NCBI RefSeq assembly: GCF_051020955.1
Contig: NW_027476495.1
Coordinates: 124,001-188,000, forward strand
Reading direction: 5' to 3'
Length of the DNA stretch: 64,000 nt
DNA from: Megalopta genalis
Taxonomy: Eukaryota; Arthropoda; Insecta; Hymenoptera; Halictidae
Position 1 is the stretch's first letter. Each line of letters starts with the position of its first letter. The translations under genes were made by a program, and so were the position numbers. The notes under the pieces were generated by a model. That model ran no database searches. It saw only the letters and a list, made by a program, of their open reading frames with translations, and was not told the origin of the DNA. Below, piece by piece: positions 40,801 through 55,446 of this stretch.

Positions 40801-43385
40801 GATTTTAATCTAAATCACGTGTTTCGCAAGGATTTGAAGCTAACTCGTTTGTTTCGGATGCTGTTGAAGGTAAATCATGTATATCACACGTATTTGAAGC
40901 TATATCATTTGTTTCGCATGGATTCGAAGATAACCCTTCTATTTCGCATTGATTTGAGGCTAAATCAGGTGTTTCGCTTGGATTTGAAGCTAACTCGTTT
41001 TTTTCGCTAGTAGTTGAAGCTAAATCATGCATATCACAAGTATTTGAAGCTAAACCATTTGGTTCGCATTTATTCGAAGCTAAGCCATCTACTTCGCATT
41101 GATTTGAGGCTAAATCTTGTGTTTCGCTAGGTTTTGAAGCTAACTCGTTTTTTTCGCATGCTGTTGTAGCTAAATCATGTATATCACAAGTATTTGAAGC
41201 TAAACCATTTGTTTCGCATGGGATCGGAGATAAGCCTTCTACTTCGCATTGATTTTAATCTAAATCGTGTGTTTCGCATGGATTTGAAGCTAACTCGTTT
41301 GTTTCGGATGCAGTTGAAGCTAAATCATATATATCACAAGTATTTGAAGCTAAACCATTTGTTTCGCATTTATTCGAACCTAAGCCTTCTACTTCGCATT
41401 GATTTGAGGCTAAATCATGTGTTTCGCTTGGTTTTGAAGCTAACTCGTTTTTTCGCATGCAGTTGTAGCTAAATCATGTATATCACAAGCATTTGAAGCT
41501 AAACGATTTGTTGCGCATGGATTCGAAGATAAGCCTTCTACTTCGCATTGATTTTAATCTAAATCATGTGTTTCGCATGGATTTAAAGCTAACTCGTTTG
41601 TTTCGCATGCAGTTGAAGCTGAATCATGTATATCACAAGTATTTGAAGCTAAACTATTCGTTTCGCATGGATTCGAAGATAAGCCTTCCACATCGCATTG
41701 ATTTGATGCTAAATCATGTGTTTCGCATGGATTTGAAGCTAACTCGTTTGTTTCGCATGCTGTTGAAGCTAAATCAAGTGTATCAAAAGTATTTGAAGCT
41801 AAACCATTTGCTTCGCATGGATTCGAAGATCAGCTTTCTACTTCGCATTGATTTGAAGCTAAATCATGTGTTCGGCATGGATTTTAAGCTAACTCGTTTG
41901 TTTCGCATGCAGTTGAAGCTAAATCATGTATATCACAAGGATTTGAAGCTAAACCATTTGTTTCGCATGGATTCGAGAATAAGCCTTCTACTTCGCATTG
42001 ATTTTAATCTAAATCATGTGTTTCGCATGGATTAGCAGCTAACTCGTTTGTTTCGCATGCAGTTGAAGCTAAATCATGTATATCACAAGTATTTGCAGCT
42101 AAACCATTTGTTACGCATGGATTCGAAGATCAGCCTTCTTCTTCGCATTGATTTGATGCTAAATCATGTGTTTCGCATGGATTTGAAGATAACTCGTTTG
42201 TTTCGCATGCTGTTGAAGCTAAATCATGTATATCACAAGTATTTGAAGCTAAACCATTTGTATCGCATAGGATCGAAGGTAAGCCTCCTACTTCGCATTG
42301 ATTTGAAGCTAAATCATGTGTTTCGCATGGATTTGAAGCTAACTCGTTTTTTCGCATGCTGTTGAAGCTAAATCATGTATATCACAAGTATTTGTAGCTA
42401 TATCATACGTTTCGCATGGATTCCAAGACAACCCTTCTAATTCGCATTGATTTGAAGCTAAATCATGTGTTTCGCATGGATTTAAAGCTAACTCGTTTGT
42501 TTCGCATGCAGTTGAAGCTGAATCATGTATATCACAAGTATTTGAAGCTAAACTATTCGTTTCGCATTGATTCGAAGATAAGTCTTCCACTTCGCATTGA
42601 TTTGATGCTAAATCATGTGTTTCGCAAGGATTTGAAGCTAACTCGTTTGTTTCGCATGATGCTGAAGCTAACTCAAGTGTATCAAAAGTATTTGAAGCTA
42701 AACCATTTGCTTCGCATGGATTCGAAGATAAGCCTTCTACTTCGCATTGATTTTAATCTAAATCATGTGTTTCGCATGGATTTAAAGCTAACTCATTTGT
42801 TTCGCATGCAGTTGAAGCTGAATCATGTATATCACAAGTATTTGAAGCTAAACTATTCGTTTCGCATGGATTCGAAGATAAGCCTTCCACTTCGCATTGA
42901 TTTGATGCTAAATCATGTGTTCCGCATGGATTTTAAGCTAACTCGTTTGTTTCGCATGCAGTTGAAGCTAAATCATGTATATCACAAGTATTTGAAGCTA
43001 AACCATTTGCTTCGCATGGATTCGAAGATCAGCCTTCTACATCGCATTGATTTGAAGCTAAATCATGTGTTCCGCATGGATTTTAAGCTAACTCGTTTGT
43101 ATCGCATGCAGTTGAAGCTAAATCATGTATATCACAAGTATTTGAAGCTAAACCATTTGTTTCGCATGGATTCGACGATAAGCCTTCTACTTCGCATTGA
43201 TTTTAATCTAAATCATGTGTTTCGCATGGTTGTGAATCTAACTCGTTTGTTTCGGATGCTGTTGAAGCTAAATCATGTATATCACAAGTATTTGAAGCTA
43301 TATCATTTGTTTCGCATGGATTCGACGATAACCCTTCTAATTCGCATTGATTTGATGCTAAATCATGTGTTCCGCATGGATTTTA
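37840..43385. repeat. Nested 2.7-kb tandem duplication
   Basis: About 37,840-40,540 is followed by a copy at 40,540-43,385, with an offset of 2,698 bp across most of it. The first copy lacks one 150-bp HOR near 40,040 that the second copy keeps, so the offset becomes 2,848 bp at the end. Shared markers are TATTTTACAAG, CACACGTATTTG, GCTAGTAGTTG, CATGGGATCGGAG and GTTGCGCATGG. Confidence 0.82.
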
Positions 43386-46300
43386 AGCTAACTCGTTTGT
43401 TTCGCATGCAGTTGAAGCTAAATCATGTATATCACAAGTATTTGAAGCTAAACCATTTGCATCGCATGGATTCGAAGATCAGCTTTCTACTTCGCATTGA
43501 TTTGATGCTAAATCATGTGTTTCGCATGGATTTGAAGCTAACTCGTCTGTTTCGCATGCTGTTGAAGCTAAATCATGTATACCACAAGTATTTGAAGCTA
43601 TATCATACGTTTCGCATGCATTCCAAGATAACCCTTCTAATTCGCATTGATTTGAAGATAAATCATGTGTTTCGCTTGGATTTGAAGCTAACTCGTTTGT
43701 TTCGCATGCTGTTGAAGCTAAATCAAGTGTATCAAAAGTATTTGAAGCTAAACCATTTGCTTCGCATGGATTCGAAGCTAAACCATTTGCTTCGCATGGA
43801 TTCGAAGATAAGCCTTCTACTTCGCATTGATTTTAATCTAAATCATGTGTTTCGCATGGATTTGAAGCTAACTCGTTTGTTTCGCATGCAGTTGAAGCTG
43901 AATCATGTACATCACAAGTATTAGAAGCTAAACTATTCGTTTCGGATGGATTCGAAGTTAACTCGTTTGTTTCGCATGCAGTTGAAGCTAAATCACGTAT
44001 ATCACAATTATTTGCAGCTAAACCATTTGTTACGCATGGATTCGAAGATCAGCCTTCTACTTCGCATTGATTTGAAGCTAAATCATGTGTTTCGCATGGA
44101 TTTTAAGCTAACTCGTTTGTTTCGCATGCAGTTGAAGCTAAATCACGTATATCACAAGTATTTGCAGCTAAACCATTTGTTTCGCATCGATACGAAGATA
44201 CCCCTCCTAATTCGCATTGATTTGATGCTAAATCATGTGTTTCGCATGGATTTGAAGCTAACTCGTTTGGTTCGCATGCAGTTGAAGCTGAATCATGTAT
44301 ATCACAAGTAATTGAAGCTAAACTATTCGTTTCGCATGGATTCGAAGATAACCCTTCTTCTTCGCATTGATTTGAAGCTAGATCATGTGTTTCGCATGGA
44401 TTTGAATCTAACTCGTTTATTTCGCATGCTGTTGAAGCTAAATCATGTATATCACACGTATATGAATCTAATCCATTTGTTTCGCATGGATTCGTAGATA
44501 ATCCATCTATTTCGCATTGATTTGAAGCTAAATCATGTGTTTCGCATGGATTTGAATCTAACTCGTTCATTTCGCATGCTGTTGAAGCTAAATCATGTAT
44601 ATCACAAGTATATGAAGCTAAACCATTTGTTTCGCATGGATTCGAAGATAAGCCTTCCACTTCGCATTGATTTGAAGCTAAATCATGTGTTTCGCATGGA
44701 TTTAAAGCTAACTCGTTTGTTTCGCATGCAGTTGAAGCTGAATCATGTATATCACAAGTATTTGAAGATAACTATACGTTTCGCATGGATTCGAAGATAA
44801 GTCTTCCACTTCGCATTGATTTGATGCTAAATCATGTGTTTCGCAAGGATTTGAAGCTAACTCGTTTGTTTCGCATGATGTTGAAGCTAACTCAAGTGTA
44901 TCAAAAGTATTTGAAGCTAAACCATTTGCTTCGCATGGATTCGAAGCTAAACCATTTGCTTCGCATGGATTCGAAGATAAGCCTTCTACTTCGCATTGAT
45001 TTTAATCTAAATCATGTGTTTCGTATGGATTTAAAGCTAACTCGTTTGTTTCGCATGCAGTTGAAGCTGAATCATGTATATCACAAGTATTTGAAGCTAA
45101 ACCATTTGTTACGCATGGATTCGAAGATCAGCCTTCTACTTCGCATTGATTTGAAGCTAAATCATGTGTTTCGCATGGATTTTAAGCTAACTCGTTTGTT
45201 TCGCATGCAGTTGAAGCTAAATCACGTATATCACAAGTATTTGCAGCTAAACCATTTGTTTCGCATCGATACGAAGATACCCCTTCTAATTCGCATTGAT
45301 TTGATGCTAAATCATGTGTTTCGCATGGATTTGAAGCTAACTCGTTTGTTTCGCATGCTGTTGAAGCTAAATCATGTATATCACAAGTATTTGAAGTTAA
45401 ACCATTTGTTACGCATGGATCCGAAGATCAGCCTTCTACTTCGCATTGATTTGAAGCTAAATCATGTGTTCCGCATGGATTTTAAGCTAACACGTTTGTT
45501 TCGCATGCAGTTGAAGCTAAATCATGTATATCACAAGTATTTGAAGCTAAACCATTTGTTTCGCATGGATTCGAAGATAAGCCTTCTACTTCGCATTGAT
45601 TTTAATCTAAATCATGTGTTTCGCATGGATTTGAAGCTAACTCGTTTGTTTCGCATGCAGTTGAAGCTGAATCATGTACATCACAAGTATTAGAAGCTAA
45701 ACTATTCGTTTCGGATGGATTCGAAGTTAACTCGTTTGTTTCGCATGCAGTTGAAGCTAAATCACGTATATCACAATTATTTGCAGCTAAACCATTTGTT
45801 ACGCATGGATTCGAAGATCAGCCTTCTACTTCGCATTGATTTGAAGCTAAATCATGTGTTTCGCATGGATTTTAAGCTAACTCGTTTGTTTCGCATGCAG
45901 TTGAAGCTAAATCACGTATATCACAAGTATTTGCAGCTAAACCATTTGTTTCGCATCGATACGAAGATACCCCTCCTAATTCGCATTGATTTGATGCTAA
46001 ATCATGTGTTTCGCATGGATTTGAAGCTAACTCGTTTGTTTCGCATGCAGTTGAAGCTGAATCATGTATATCACAAGTAATTGAAGCTAAACTATTCGTT
46101 TCGCATGGATTCGAAGATAACCCTTCTTCTTCGCATTGATTTGAAGCTAGATCATGTGTTTCGCATGGATTTGAATCTAACTCGTTTATTTCGCATGCTG
46201 TTGAAGCTAAATCATGTATATCACACGTATATGAATCTAATCCATTTGTTTCGCATGGATTCGTAGATAATCCATCTATTTCGCATTGATTTGAAGCTAA

Positions 46301-49300
46301 ATCATGTGTTTCGCATGGATTTGAATCTAACTCGTTCATTTCGCATGCTGTTGAAGCTAAATCATGTATATCACAAGTATATGAAGCTAAACCATTTGTT
46401 TCTCATGGATTCGAAGATAAGCCTTCCACTTCGCATTGATTTGAAGATAAATCATGTGTTTCGCATGGATTTAAAGCTAACTCGTTTGTTTCGCATGCAG
46501 TTGAAGCTGAATCATGTATATCACAAGTATTTGAAGATAACTATACGTTTCGCATGGATTCGAAGATAAGTCTTCCACTTCGCATTGATTTGATGCTAAA
46601 TCATGTGTTTCGCAAGGATTTGAAGCTAACTCGTTTGTTTCGCATGATGTTGAAGCTAACTCAAGTGTATCAAAAGTATTTGAAGCTAAACCATTTGCTT
46701 CGCATGGATTCGAAGCTAAACCATTTGCTTCGCATGGATTCGAAGATAAGCCTTCTACTTCGCATTGATTTTAATCTAAATCATGTGTTTCGTATGGATT
46801 TAAAGCTAACTCGTTTGTTTCGCATGCAGTTGAAGCTGAATCATGTATATCACAAGTATTTGAAGCTAAACTATTCGTTTCGCATGGATTCGAAGATAAG
46901 CCTTCCACTTCGCATTGATTTGATGCTAAATCATGTGTTTCGCATGGATTTTAAGCTAACTCGTTTGTTTCGCATGCAGTTGAAGCTAAATCATGTATAT
47001 CACAAGTATTTGAAGCTAAACCATTTGCTTCGCATGGATTCGAAGATCAGCCTTCTACTTCGCATTGATTTGATGCTCAATCATGTGTTTCGCATGGATT
47101 TGAAGCTAACTCGTCTGTTTCGCATGCTGTTGAAGCTAAATCATGTATATCACAAGTATTTGAAGCTATATCATACGTTTCGCATGCATTCCAAGATAAC
47201 CCTTCTAATTCGCATTGATTTGAAGATAAATCATGTGTTTCGCTTGGATTTGAAGCTAACTCGTTTGTTTCGCATGCTGTTGAAGCTAAATCAAGTGTAT
47301 CAAAAGTATTTGAAGCTAAACCATTTGCTTCGCATGGATTCGAAGATAAGCCTTCTACTTCGCATTGATTTTAATCTAAATCATGTGTTTCGCATGGATT
47401 AGCAGCTAACTCGTTTGTTTCGCATGCAGTTGAAGCTAAATCATGTATATCACAAGTATTTGCAGCTAAACCATTTGTTACGCATGGATTCGAAGATCAG
47501 CCTTCTTCTTCGCATTGATTTGATGCTAAATCATGTGTTTCGCATGGATTTGAAGATAACTCGTTTGTTTCGCATGCTGTTGAAGCTAAATCATGTATAT
47601 CACAAGTATTTGAAGCTAAACCATTTGTATCGCATAGGATCGAAGGTAAGCCTCCTACTTCGCATTGATTTGAAGCTAAATCATGTGTTTCGGATGGATT
47701 TGAAGCTAACTCGTTTTTTCGCATGCTGTTGAAGCTAAATCATGTATATCACAAGTATTTGAAGCTATATCATACGTTTCGCATGCATTCCAAGATAACC
47801 CTTCTAATTCGCATTGATTTGAAGATAAATCATGTGTTTCGCTTGGATTTGAAGCTAACTCGTTTGTTTCGCATGCTGTTGAAGCTAAATCAAGTGTATC
47901 AAAAGTATTTGAAGCTAAACCATTTGCTTCGCATGGATTCGAAGATCAGCCTTCTACTTCGCATTGATTTGAAGCTAAATCATGTGTTCCGCATGGATTT
48001 TAAGCTAACTCGTTTGTATCGCATGCAGTTGAAGCTAAATCATGTATTTTACAAGTATTTGTAGCTAAACCATTTGTTTCGCATGGATTCGAAGATAAGC
48101 CTTCTACTTCGCATTGATTTTAATCTAAATCACGTGTTTCGCAAGGATTTGAAGCTAACTCGTTTGTTTCGGATGCTGTTGAAGGTAAATCATGTATATC
48201 ACACGTATTTGAAGCTATATCATTTGTTTCGCATGGATTCGAAGATAACCCTTCTATTTCGCATTGATTTGAGGCTAAATCAGGTGTTTCGCTTGGATTT
48301 GAAGCTAACTCGTTTTTTTCGCTAGTAGTTGAAGCTACATCATGCATATCACAAGTATTTGATGCTAAACCATTTGGTTCGCATTTATTCGAAGCTAAGC
48401 CATCTACTTCGCATTGATTTGAGGCTAAATCTTGTGTTTCGCTAGGTTTTGAAGCTAACTCGTTTTTTTCGCATGCTGTTGTAGCTAAATCATGTATATC
48501 ACAAGTATTTGAAGCTAAACCATTTGTTTCGCATGGGATCGGAGATAAGCCTTCTACTTCGCATTGATTTTAATCTAAATCGTGTGTTTCGCATGGATTT
48601 GAAGCTAACTCGTTTGTTTCGGATGCAGTTGAAGCTAAATCATATATATCACAAGTATTTGAAGCTAAACCATTTGTTTCGCATTTATTCGAACCTAAGC
48701 CTTCTACTTCGCATTGATTTGAGGCTAAATCATGTGTTTCGCTTGGTTTTGAAGCTAACTCGTTTTTTCGCATGCAGTTGTAGCTAAATCATGTATATCA
48801 CAAGCATTTGAAGCTAAACGATTTGTTGCGCATGGATTCGAAGATAAGCCTTCTACTTCGCATTGATTTTAATCTAAATCATGTGTTTCGCATGGATTTA
48901 AAGCTAACTCGTTTGTTTCGCATGCAGTTGAAGCTGAATCATGTATATCACAAGTATTTGAAGCTAAACTATTCGTTTCGCATGGATTCGAAGATAAGCC
49001 TTCCACATCGCATTGATTTGATGCTAAATCATGTGTTTCGCATGGATTTGAAGCTAACTCGTTTGTTTCGCATGCTGTTGAAGCTAAATCAAGTGTATCA
49101 AAAGTATTTGAAGCTAAACCATTTGCTTCGCATGGATTCGAAGATCAGCTTTCTACTTCGCATTGATTTGAAGCTAAATCATGTGTTCGGCATGGATTTT
49201 AAGCTAACTCGTTTGTTTCGCATGCAGTTGAAGCTAAATCATGTATATCACAAGGATTTGAAGCTAAACCATTTGTTTCGCATGGATTCGAGAATAAGCC

Positions 49301-49730
49301 TTCTACTTCGCATTGATTTTAATCTAAATCATGTGTTTCGCATGGATTAGCAGCTAACTCGTTTGTTTCGCATGCAGTTGAAGCTAAATCATGTATATCA
49401 CAAGTATTTGCAGCTAAACCATTTGTTACGCATGGATTCGAAGATCAGCCTTCTTCTTCGCATTGATTTGATGCTAAATCATGTGTTTCGCATGGATTTG
49501 AAGATAACTCGTTTGTTTCGCATGCTGTTGAAGCTAAATCATGTATATCACAAGTATTTGAAGCTAAACCATTTGTATCGCATACGATCGAAGGTAAGCC
49601 TCCTACTTCGCATTGATTTGAAGCTAAATCATGTGTTTCGCATGGATTTGAAGCTAACTCGTTTTTTCGCATGCTGTTGAAGCTAAATCATGTATATCAC
49701 AAGTATTTGTAGCTATATCATACGTTTCGC

Positions 49731-51653
49731 ATGGATTCCAAGACAACCCTTCTAATTCGCATTGATTTGAAGCTAAATCATGTGTTTCGCATGGATTTAA
49801 AGCTAACTCGTTTGTTTCGCATGCAGTTGAAGCTGAATCATGTATATCACAAGTATTTGAAGCTAAACTATTCGTTTCGCATTGATTCGAAGATAAGTCT
49901 TCCACTTCGCATTGATTTGATGCTAAATCATGTGTTTCGCAAGGATTTGAAGCTAACTCGTTTGTTTCGCATGATGCTGAAGCTAACTCAAGTGTATCAA
50001 AAGTATTTGAAGCTAAACCATTTGCTTCGCATGGATTCGAAGATAAGCCTTCTACTTCGCATTGATTTTAATCTAAATCATGTGTTTCGCATGGATTTAA
50101 AGCTAACTCATTTGTTTCGCATGCAGTTGAAGCTGAATCATGTATATCACAAGTATTTGAAGCTAAACTATTCGTTTCGCATGGATTCGAAGATAAGCCT
50201 TCCACTTCGCATTGATTTGATGCTAAATCATGTGTTCCGCATGGATTTTAAGCTAACTCGTTTGTTTCGCATGCAGTTGAAGCTAAATCATGTATATCAC
50301 AAGTATTTGAAGCTAAACCATTTGCTTCGCATGGATTCGAAGATCAGCCTTCTACATCGCATTGATTTGAAGATAAATCATGTGTTCCGCATGGATTTTA
50401 AGCTAACTCGTTTGTATCGCATGCAGTTGAAGCTAAATCATGTATATCACAAGTATTTGAAGCTAAACCATTTGTTTCGCATGGATTCGACGATAAGCCT
50501 TCTACTTCGCATTGATTTTAATCTAAATCATGTGTTTCGCATGGTTGTGAATCTAACTCGTTTGTTTCGGATGCTGTTGAAGCTAAATCATGTATATCAC
50601 AAGTATTTGAAGCTATATCATTTGTTTCGCATGGATTCGACGATAACCCTTCTAATTCGCATTGATTTGATGCTAAATCATGTGTTCCGCATGGATTTTA
50701 AGCTAATTCGTTTGTTTCGCATGCAGTTGAAGCTAAATCATGTATATCACAAGTATTTGAAGCTAAACCATTTGCATCGCATGGATTCGAAGATCAGCTT
50801 TCTACTTCGCATTGATTTGATGCTAAATCATGTGTTTCGCATGGATTTGAAGCTAACTCGTCTGTTTCGCATGCTGTTGAAGCTAAATCATGTATACCAC
50901 AAGTATTTGAAGCTATATCATACGTTTCGCATGCATTCCAAGATAACCCTTCTAATTCGCATTGATTTGAAGATAAATCATGTGTTTCGCTTGGATTTGA
51001 AGCTAACTCGTTTGTTTCGCATGCTGTTGAAGCTAAATCAAGTGTATCAAAAGTATTTGAAGCTAAACCATTTGCTTCGCATGGATTCGAAGCTAAACCA
51101 TTTGCTTCGCATGGATTCGAAGATAAGCCTTCTACTTCGCATTGATTTTAATCTAAATCATGTGTTTCGCATGGATTTAAAGCTAACTCGTTTGTTTCGC
51201 ATGCAGTTGAAGCTGAATCATGTATATCACAAGTATTTGAAGCTAAACTATTCGTTTCGCATGGATTCGAAGATAAGCCTTCCACTTCGCATTGATTTGA
51301 TGCTAAATCATGTGTTCCGCATGGATTTTAAGCTAACTCGTTTGTTTCGCATGCAGTTGAAGCTAAATCATGTATATCACAAGTATTTGAAGCTAAACCA
51401 TTTGCTTCGCATGGATTCGAAGATCAGCCTTCTACTTCGCATTGATTTGATGCTAAATCATGTGTTTCGCAAGGATTTGAAGCTAACTCGTTTGTTTCGG
51501 ATGCTGTTGAAGCTAAATCATGTATATCACACGTATTTGAAGCTATATCATTTGTTTCGCATGGATTCGAAGATAACCCTTCTATTTCGCATTGATTTGA
51601 GGCTAAATCAGGTGTTTCGCTTGGATTTGAAGCTAACTCGTTTTTTTCGCTAG
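49731..51653 (+). other. Longest plus-strand open frame (640 codons), probably not a gene
   Basis: The frame reads as 64 tandem decapeptides of KLNHVFRMDL, KLTRLFRMQL, KLNHVYHKYL and KISLLLRIDL type. These are strongly basic, rich in Leu, Asn and His, and have no non-repeat domain. It begins at an ATG inside a repeat unit after a frameshift and ends at a TAG inside another unit. A near-identical 640-codon frame lies at 25,864-27,786. The consensus lacks stops in this frame, so long frames arise automatically. Units here contain minus-strand TAA codons that are silent for the plus frame, which explains why plus frames are longer. A translated product cannot be excluded but nothing supports it. 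Confidence 0.2.
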
Positions 51654-54555
51654 TAGTTGAAGCTAAATCATGCATATCACAAGTATTTGAAGCTAAACCA
51701 TTTGGTTCGCATTTATTCGAAGCTAAGCCATCTACTTCGCATTGATTTGAGGCTAAATCTTGTGTTTCGCTTGGATTTGAATATAACTCATTTGTTTCGC
51801 ATGCTGTTGAAGCTCAATCATCTATATCACAAGTATTTGAAGCTAAACCATTTGTATCGCATGGGATCGAAGATAAGCCTCCTACTCCGCATTGATTTGA
51901 AGCTAAATCATGTGTTTCGCATGGATTTGAAGCTAACTCGTTTGTTTCGCATGCTGTTGAAGCTAAATCATATATATCACAAGTATTTGAAGCTAAACCA
52001 TTTGTTTCGCATTTATTCGAAGCTAAGCCTTCTACTTCGCATTGATTTGAGGCTAAATCATGTGTTTCGCTTGGTTTTGAAGCTAACTCGTTTTTTCGCA
52101 TGCAGTTGTAGCTAAATCATGTATATCACAAGCATTTGAAGCTAAACCATTTGTTTCGCATGGATTCGAAGATAAGCCTTCTACTTCGCATTGATTTTAA
52201 TCTAAATCATGTGTTTCGCATGGATTTAAAGGTAACTCGTTTGTTTCCACATGCAGTTGAAGCTGAATCATGTATATCACAAGTATTTGAAGCTAAACTA
52301 TTCGTTTCGCATGGATTCGAAGATAAGCCTTCCACATCGCATTGATTTGATGCTAAATCATGTGTTTCGCATGGATTTGAAGCTAACTCGTTTGTTTCGC
52401 ATGCAGTTGAAGCTAAATCATGTATATCACAAGTATTTGCAGCTAAACCATATGTTACGCATGGATTCGAAGATCAGCCTTCTACTTCGCATTGATTTGA
52501 TGCTAAATCATGTGTTTCGCATGGATTTGAAGATAACTCGTTTGTTTCGCATGCTGTTGAAGCTAAATCATGTATATCACAAGTATTTGAAGCTATATCA
52601 TTTGTTTCGCATGGATTCGACGATAACCCTTCTAATTCGCATTGATTTGATGCTAAATCATGTGTTCCGCATGGATTTTAAGCTAATTCGTTTGTTTCGC
52701 ATGCAGTTGAAGCTAAATCATGTATATCACAAGTATTTGAAGCTAAACCATTTGCATCGCATGGATTCGAAGATCAGCTTTCTACTTCGCATTGATTTGA
52801 TGCTAAATCATGTGTTTCGCATGGATTTGAAGCTAACTCGTCTGTTTCGCATGCTGTTGAAGCTAAATCATGTATACCACAAGTATTTGAAGCTATATCA
52901 TACGTTTCGCATGCATTCCAAGATAACCCTTCTAATTCGCATTGATTTGAAGATAAATCATGTGTTTCGCTTGGATTTGAAGCTAACTCGTTTGTTTCGC
53001 ATGCTGTTGAAGCTAAATCAAGTGTATCAAAAGTATTTGAAGCTAAACCATTTGCTTCGCATGGATTCGAAGCTAAACCATTTGCTTCGCATGGATTCGA
53101 AGATAAGCCTTCTACTTCGCATTGATTTTAATCTAAATCATGTGTTTCGCATGGATTTAAAGCTAACTCGTTTGTTTCGCATGCAGTTGAAGCTGAATCA
53201 TGTATATCACAAGTATTTGAAGCTAAACTATTCGTTTCGCATGGATTCGAAGATAAGCCTTCCACTTCGCATTGATTTGATGCTAAATCATGTGTTCCGC
53301 ATGGATTTTAAGCTAACTCGTTTGTTTCGCATGCAGTTGAAGCTAAATCATGTATATCACAAGTATTTGAAGCTAAACCATTTGCTTCGCATGGATTCGA
53401 AGATCAGCCTTCTACTTCGCATTGATTTGATGCTAAATCATGTGTTTCGCAAGGATTTGAAGCTAACTCGTTTGTTTCGGATGCTGTTGAAGCTAAATCA
53501 TGTATATCACACGTATTTGAAGCTATATCATTTGTTTCGCATGGATTCGAAGATAACCCTTCTATTTCGCATTGATTTGAGGCTAAATCAGGTGTTTCGC
53601 TTGGATTTGAAGCTAACTCGTTTTTTTCGCTAGTAGTTGAAGCTAAATCATGCATATCACAAGTATTTGAAGCTAAACCATTTGGTTCGCATTTACTCGA
53701 AGCTAAGCCATCTACTTCGCATTGATTTGAGGCTAAATCTTGTGTTTCGCTTGGATTTGAATATAACTCATTTGTTTCGCATGCTGTTGAAGCTCAATCA
53801 TCTATATCACAAGTATTTGAAGCTAAACCATTTGTATCGCATGGGATCGAAGATAAGCCTCCTACTCCGCATTGATTTGAAGCTAAATCATGTGTTTCGC
53901 ATGGATTTGAAGCTAACTCGTTTGTTTCGCATGCTGTTGAAGCTAAATCATATATATCACAAGTATTTGAAGCTAAACCATTTGTTTCGCATTTATTCGA
54001 AGCTAAGCCTTCTACTTCGCATTGATTTGAGGCTAAATCATGTGTTTCGCTTGGTTTTGAAGCTAACTCGTTTTTTCGCATGCAGTTGTAGCTAAATCAT
54101 GTATATCACAAGCATTTGAAGCTAAACCATTTGTTTCGCATGGATTCGAAGATAAGCCTTCTACTTCGCATTGATTTTAATCTAAATCATGTGTTTCGCA
54201 TGGATTTAAAGCTAACTCGTTTGTTTCGCATGCAGTTGAAGCTGAATCATGTATATCACAAGTATTTGAAGCTAAACTATTCGTTTCGCATGGATTCGAA
54301 GATAAGCCTTCCACATCGCATTGATTTGATGCTAAATCATGTGTTTCGCATGGATTTGAAGCTAACTCGTTTGTTTCGCATGCAGTTGAAGCTAAATCAT
54401 GTATATCACAAGTATTTGCAGCTAAACCATATGTTACGCATGGATTCGAAGATCAGCCTTCTACTTCGCATTGATTTGATGCTAAATCATGTGTTTCGCA
54501 TGGATTTGAAGATAACTCGTTTGTTTCGCATGCTGTTGAAGCTAAATCATGTATA
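50575..54555. repeat. 1,980-bp tandem duplication
   Basis: About 50,575-52,554 matches 52,555-54,555 at an offset of 1,980 bp (66 monomers). The first copy has a private 1-bp insertion near 52,246 (TTTCCACATGC for TTTCGCATGC), after which the offset is 1,979. The change is absent from the second copy, so it arose after the duplication. Confidence 0.87.
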
Positions 54556-55446
54556 TCACAAGGATTTGAAGCTAAACCATTTGTATCGCATAGGATCGAA
54601 GGTAAGCCTCCTACATCGCATTGATTTGAAGCTAAATCATGTGTTTCGCATGGATTTGAAGCTATCTCGTTCGTTTCGCATGCTGTTGAAGCTAAATCAT
54701 ATATATCACAAGTATTTGAAGCTAAACCATTTGTTTCGCATTTATTCGAAGCTAAGCCTTCTACTTCGCATTGATTTGAGGCTAAATCATGTGTTTCGCT
54801 TGGTTTTGAAGCTAACTCGTTTTTTTCGCATGCTGTTGAAGCTAAATCATGTATATCACAAGTATTTGAAGTTAAACCATTTGTTACGCATGGATTCGAA
54901 GATCAGCCTTCTACTTCGCATTGATTTGAAGCTAAATCATGTGTTCCGCATGGATTTTAAGCTAACACGTTTGTTTCGCATGCAGTTGAAGCTAAATCAT
55001 GTATATCACAAGTATTTGCAGCTAAACCATTTGTTTGGCATCGATACGAAGATACCCCTTCTAATTCGCATTGATTTGATGCTAAATCATGTGTTTCGCA
55101 TGGATTTGAAGCTAACTCGTTTGTTTCGCATGCAGTTGAAGCTGAATCATGTATATCACAAGTATTTGAAGCTAAACTATACGTTTCGCATGGATTCGAA
55201 GATAAGTCTTCCACTTCGCATTGATTTGAAGCTACATCATGTGTTTCGCATGGATTTGAAGCTAACTCGTTTGTTTCGCATGATGTTGAAGCTAACTCAA
55301 GTGTATCAAAAGTATTTGAAGCTAAACCATTTGCTTCGCATGGATTCGAAGCTAAACCATTTGCTTCGCATGGATTCGAAGATAAGCCTTCTACTTCGCA
55401 TTGATTTTAATCTAAATCATGTGTTTCGCATGGATTTAAAGCTAAC

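Larger units (their letters stand above)
33770..51170. repeat. Tandem duplication of a 7.3-kb segment, first copy expanded
   Basis: About 33,770-40,040 matches 43,785-50,050 at an offset of 10,013 bp. After that point 42,730-43,860 matches 50,050-51,170 at an offset of 7,315 bp. The 2,698-bp difference equals a nested duplication inside the first copy. By eye I found about ten single-base differences in the first 6.3 kb (for example near 34,980, 35,496, 37,345 and 38,990), suggesting roughly 99.8% identity. That is far higher than between neighbouring monomers, so the event is recent relative to the array. Confidence 0.87.
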
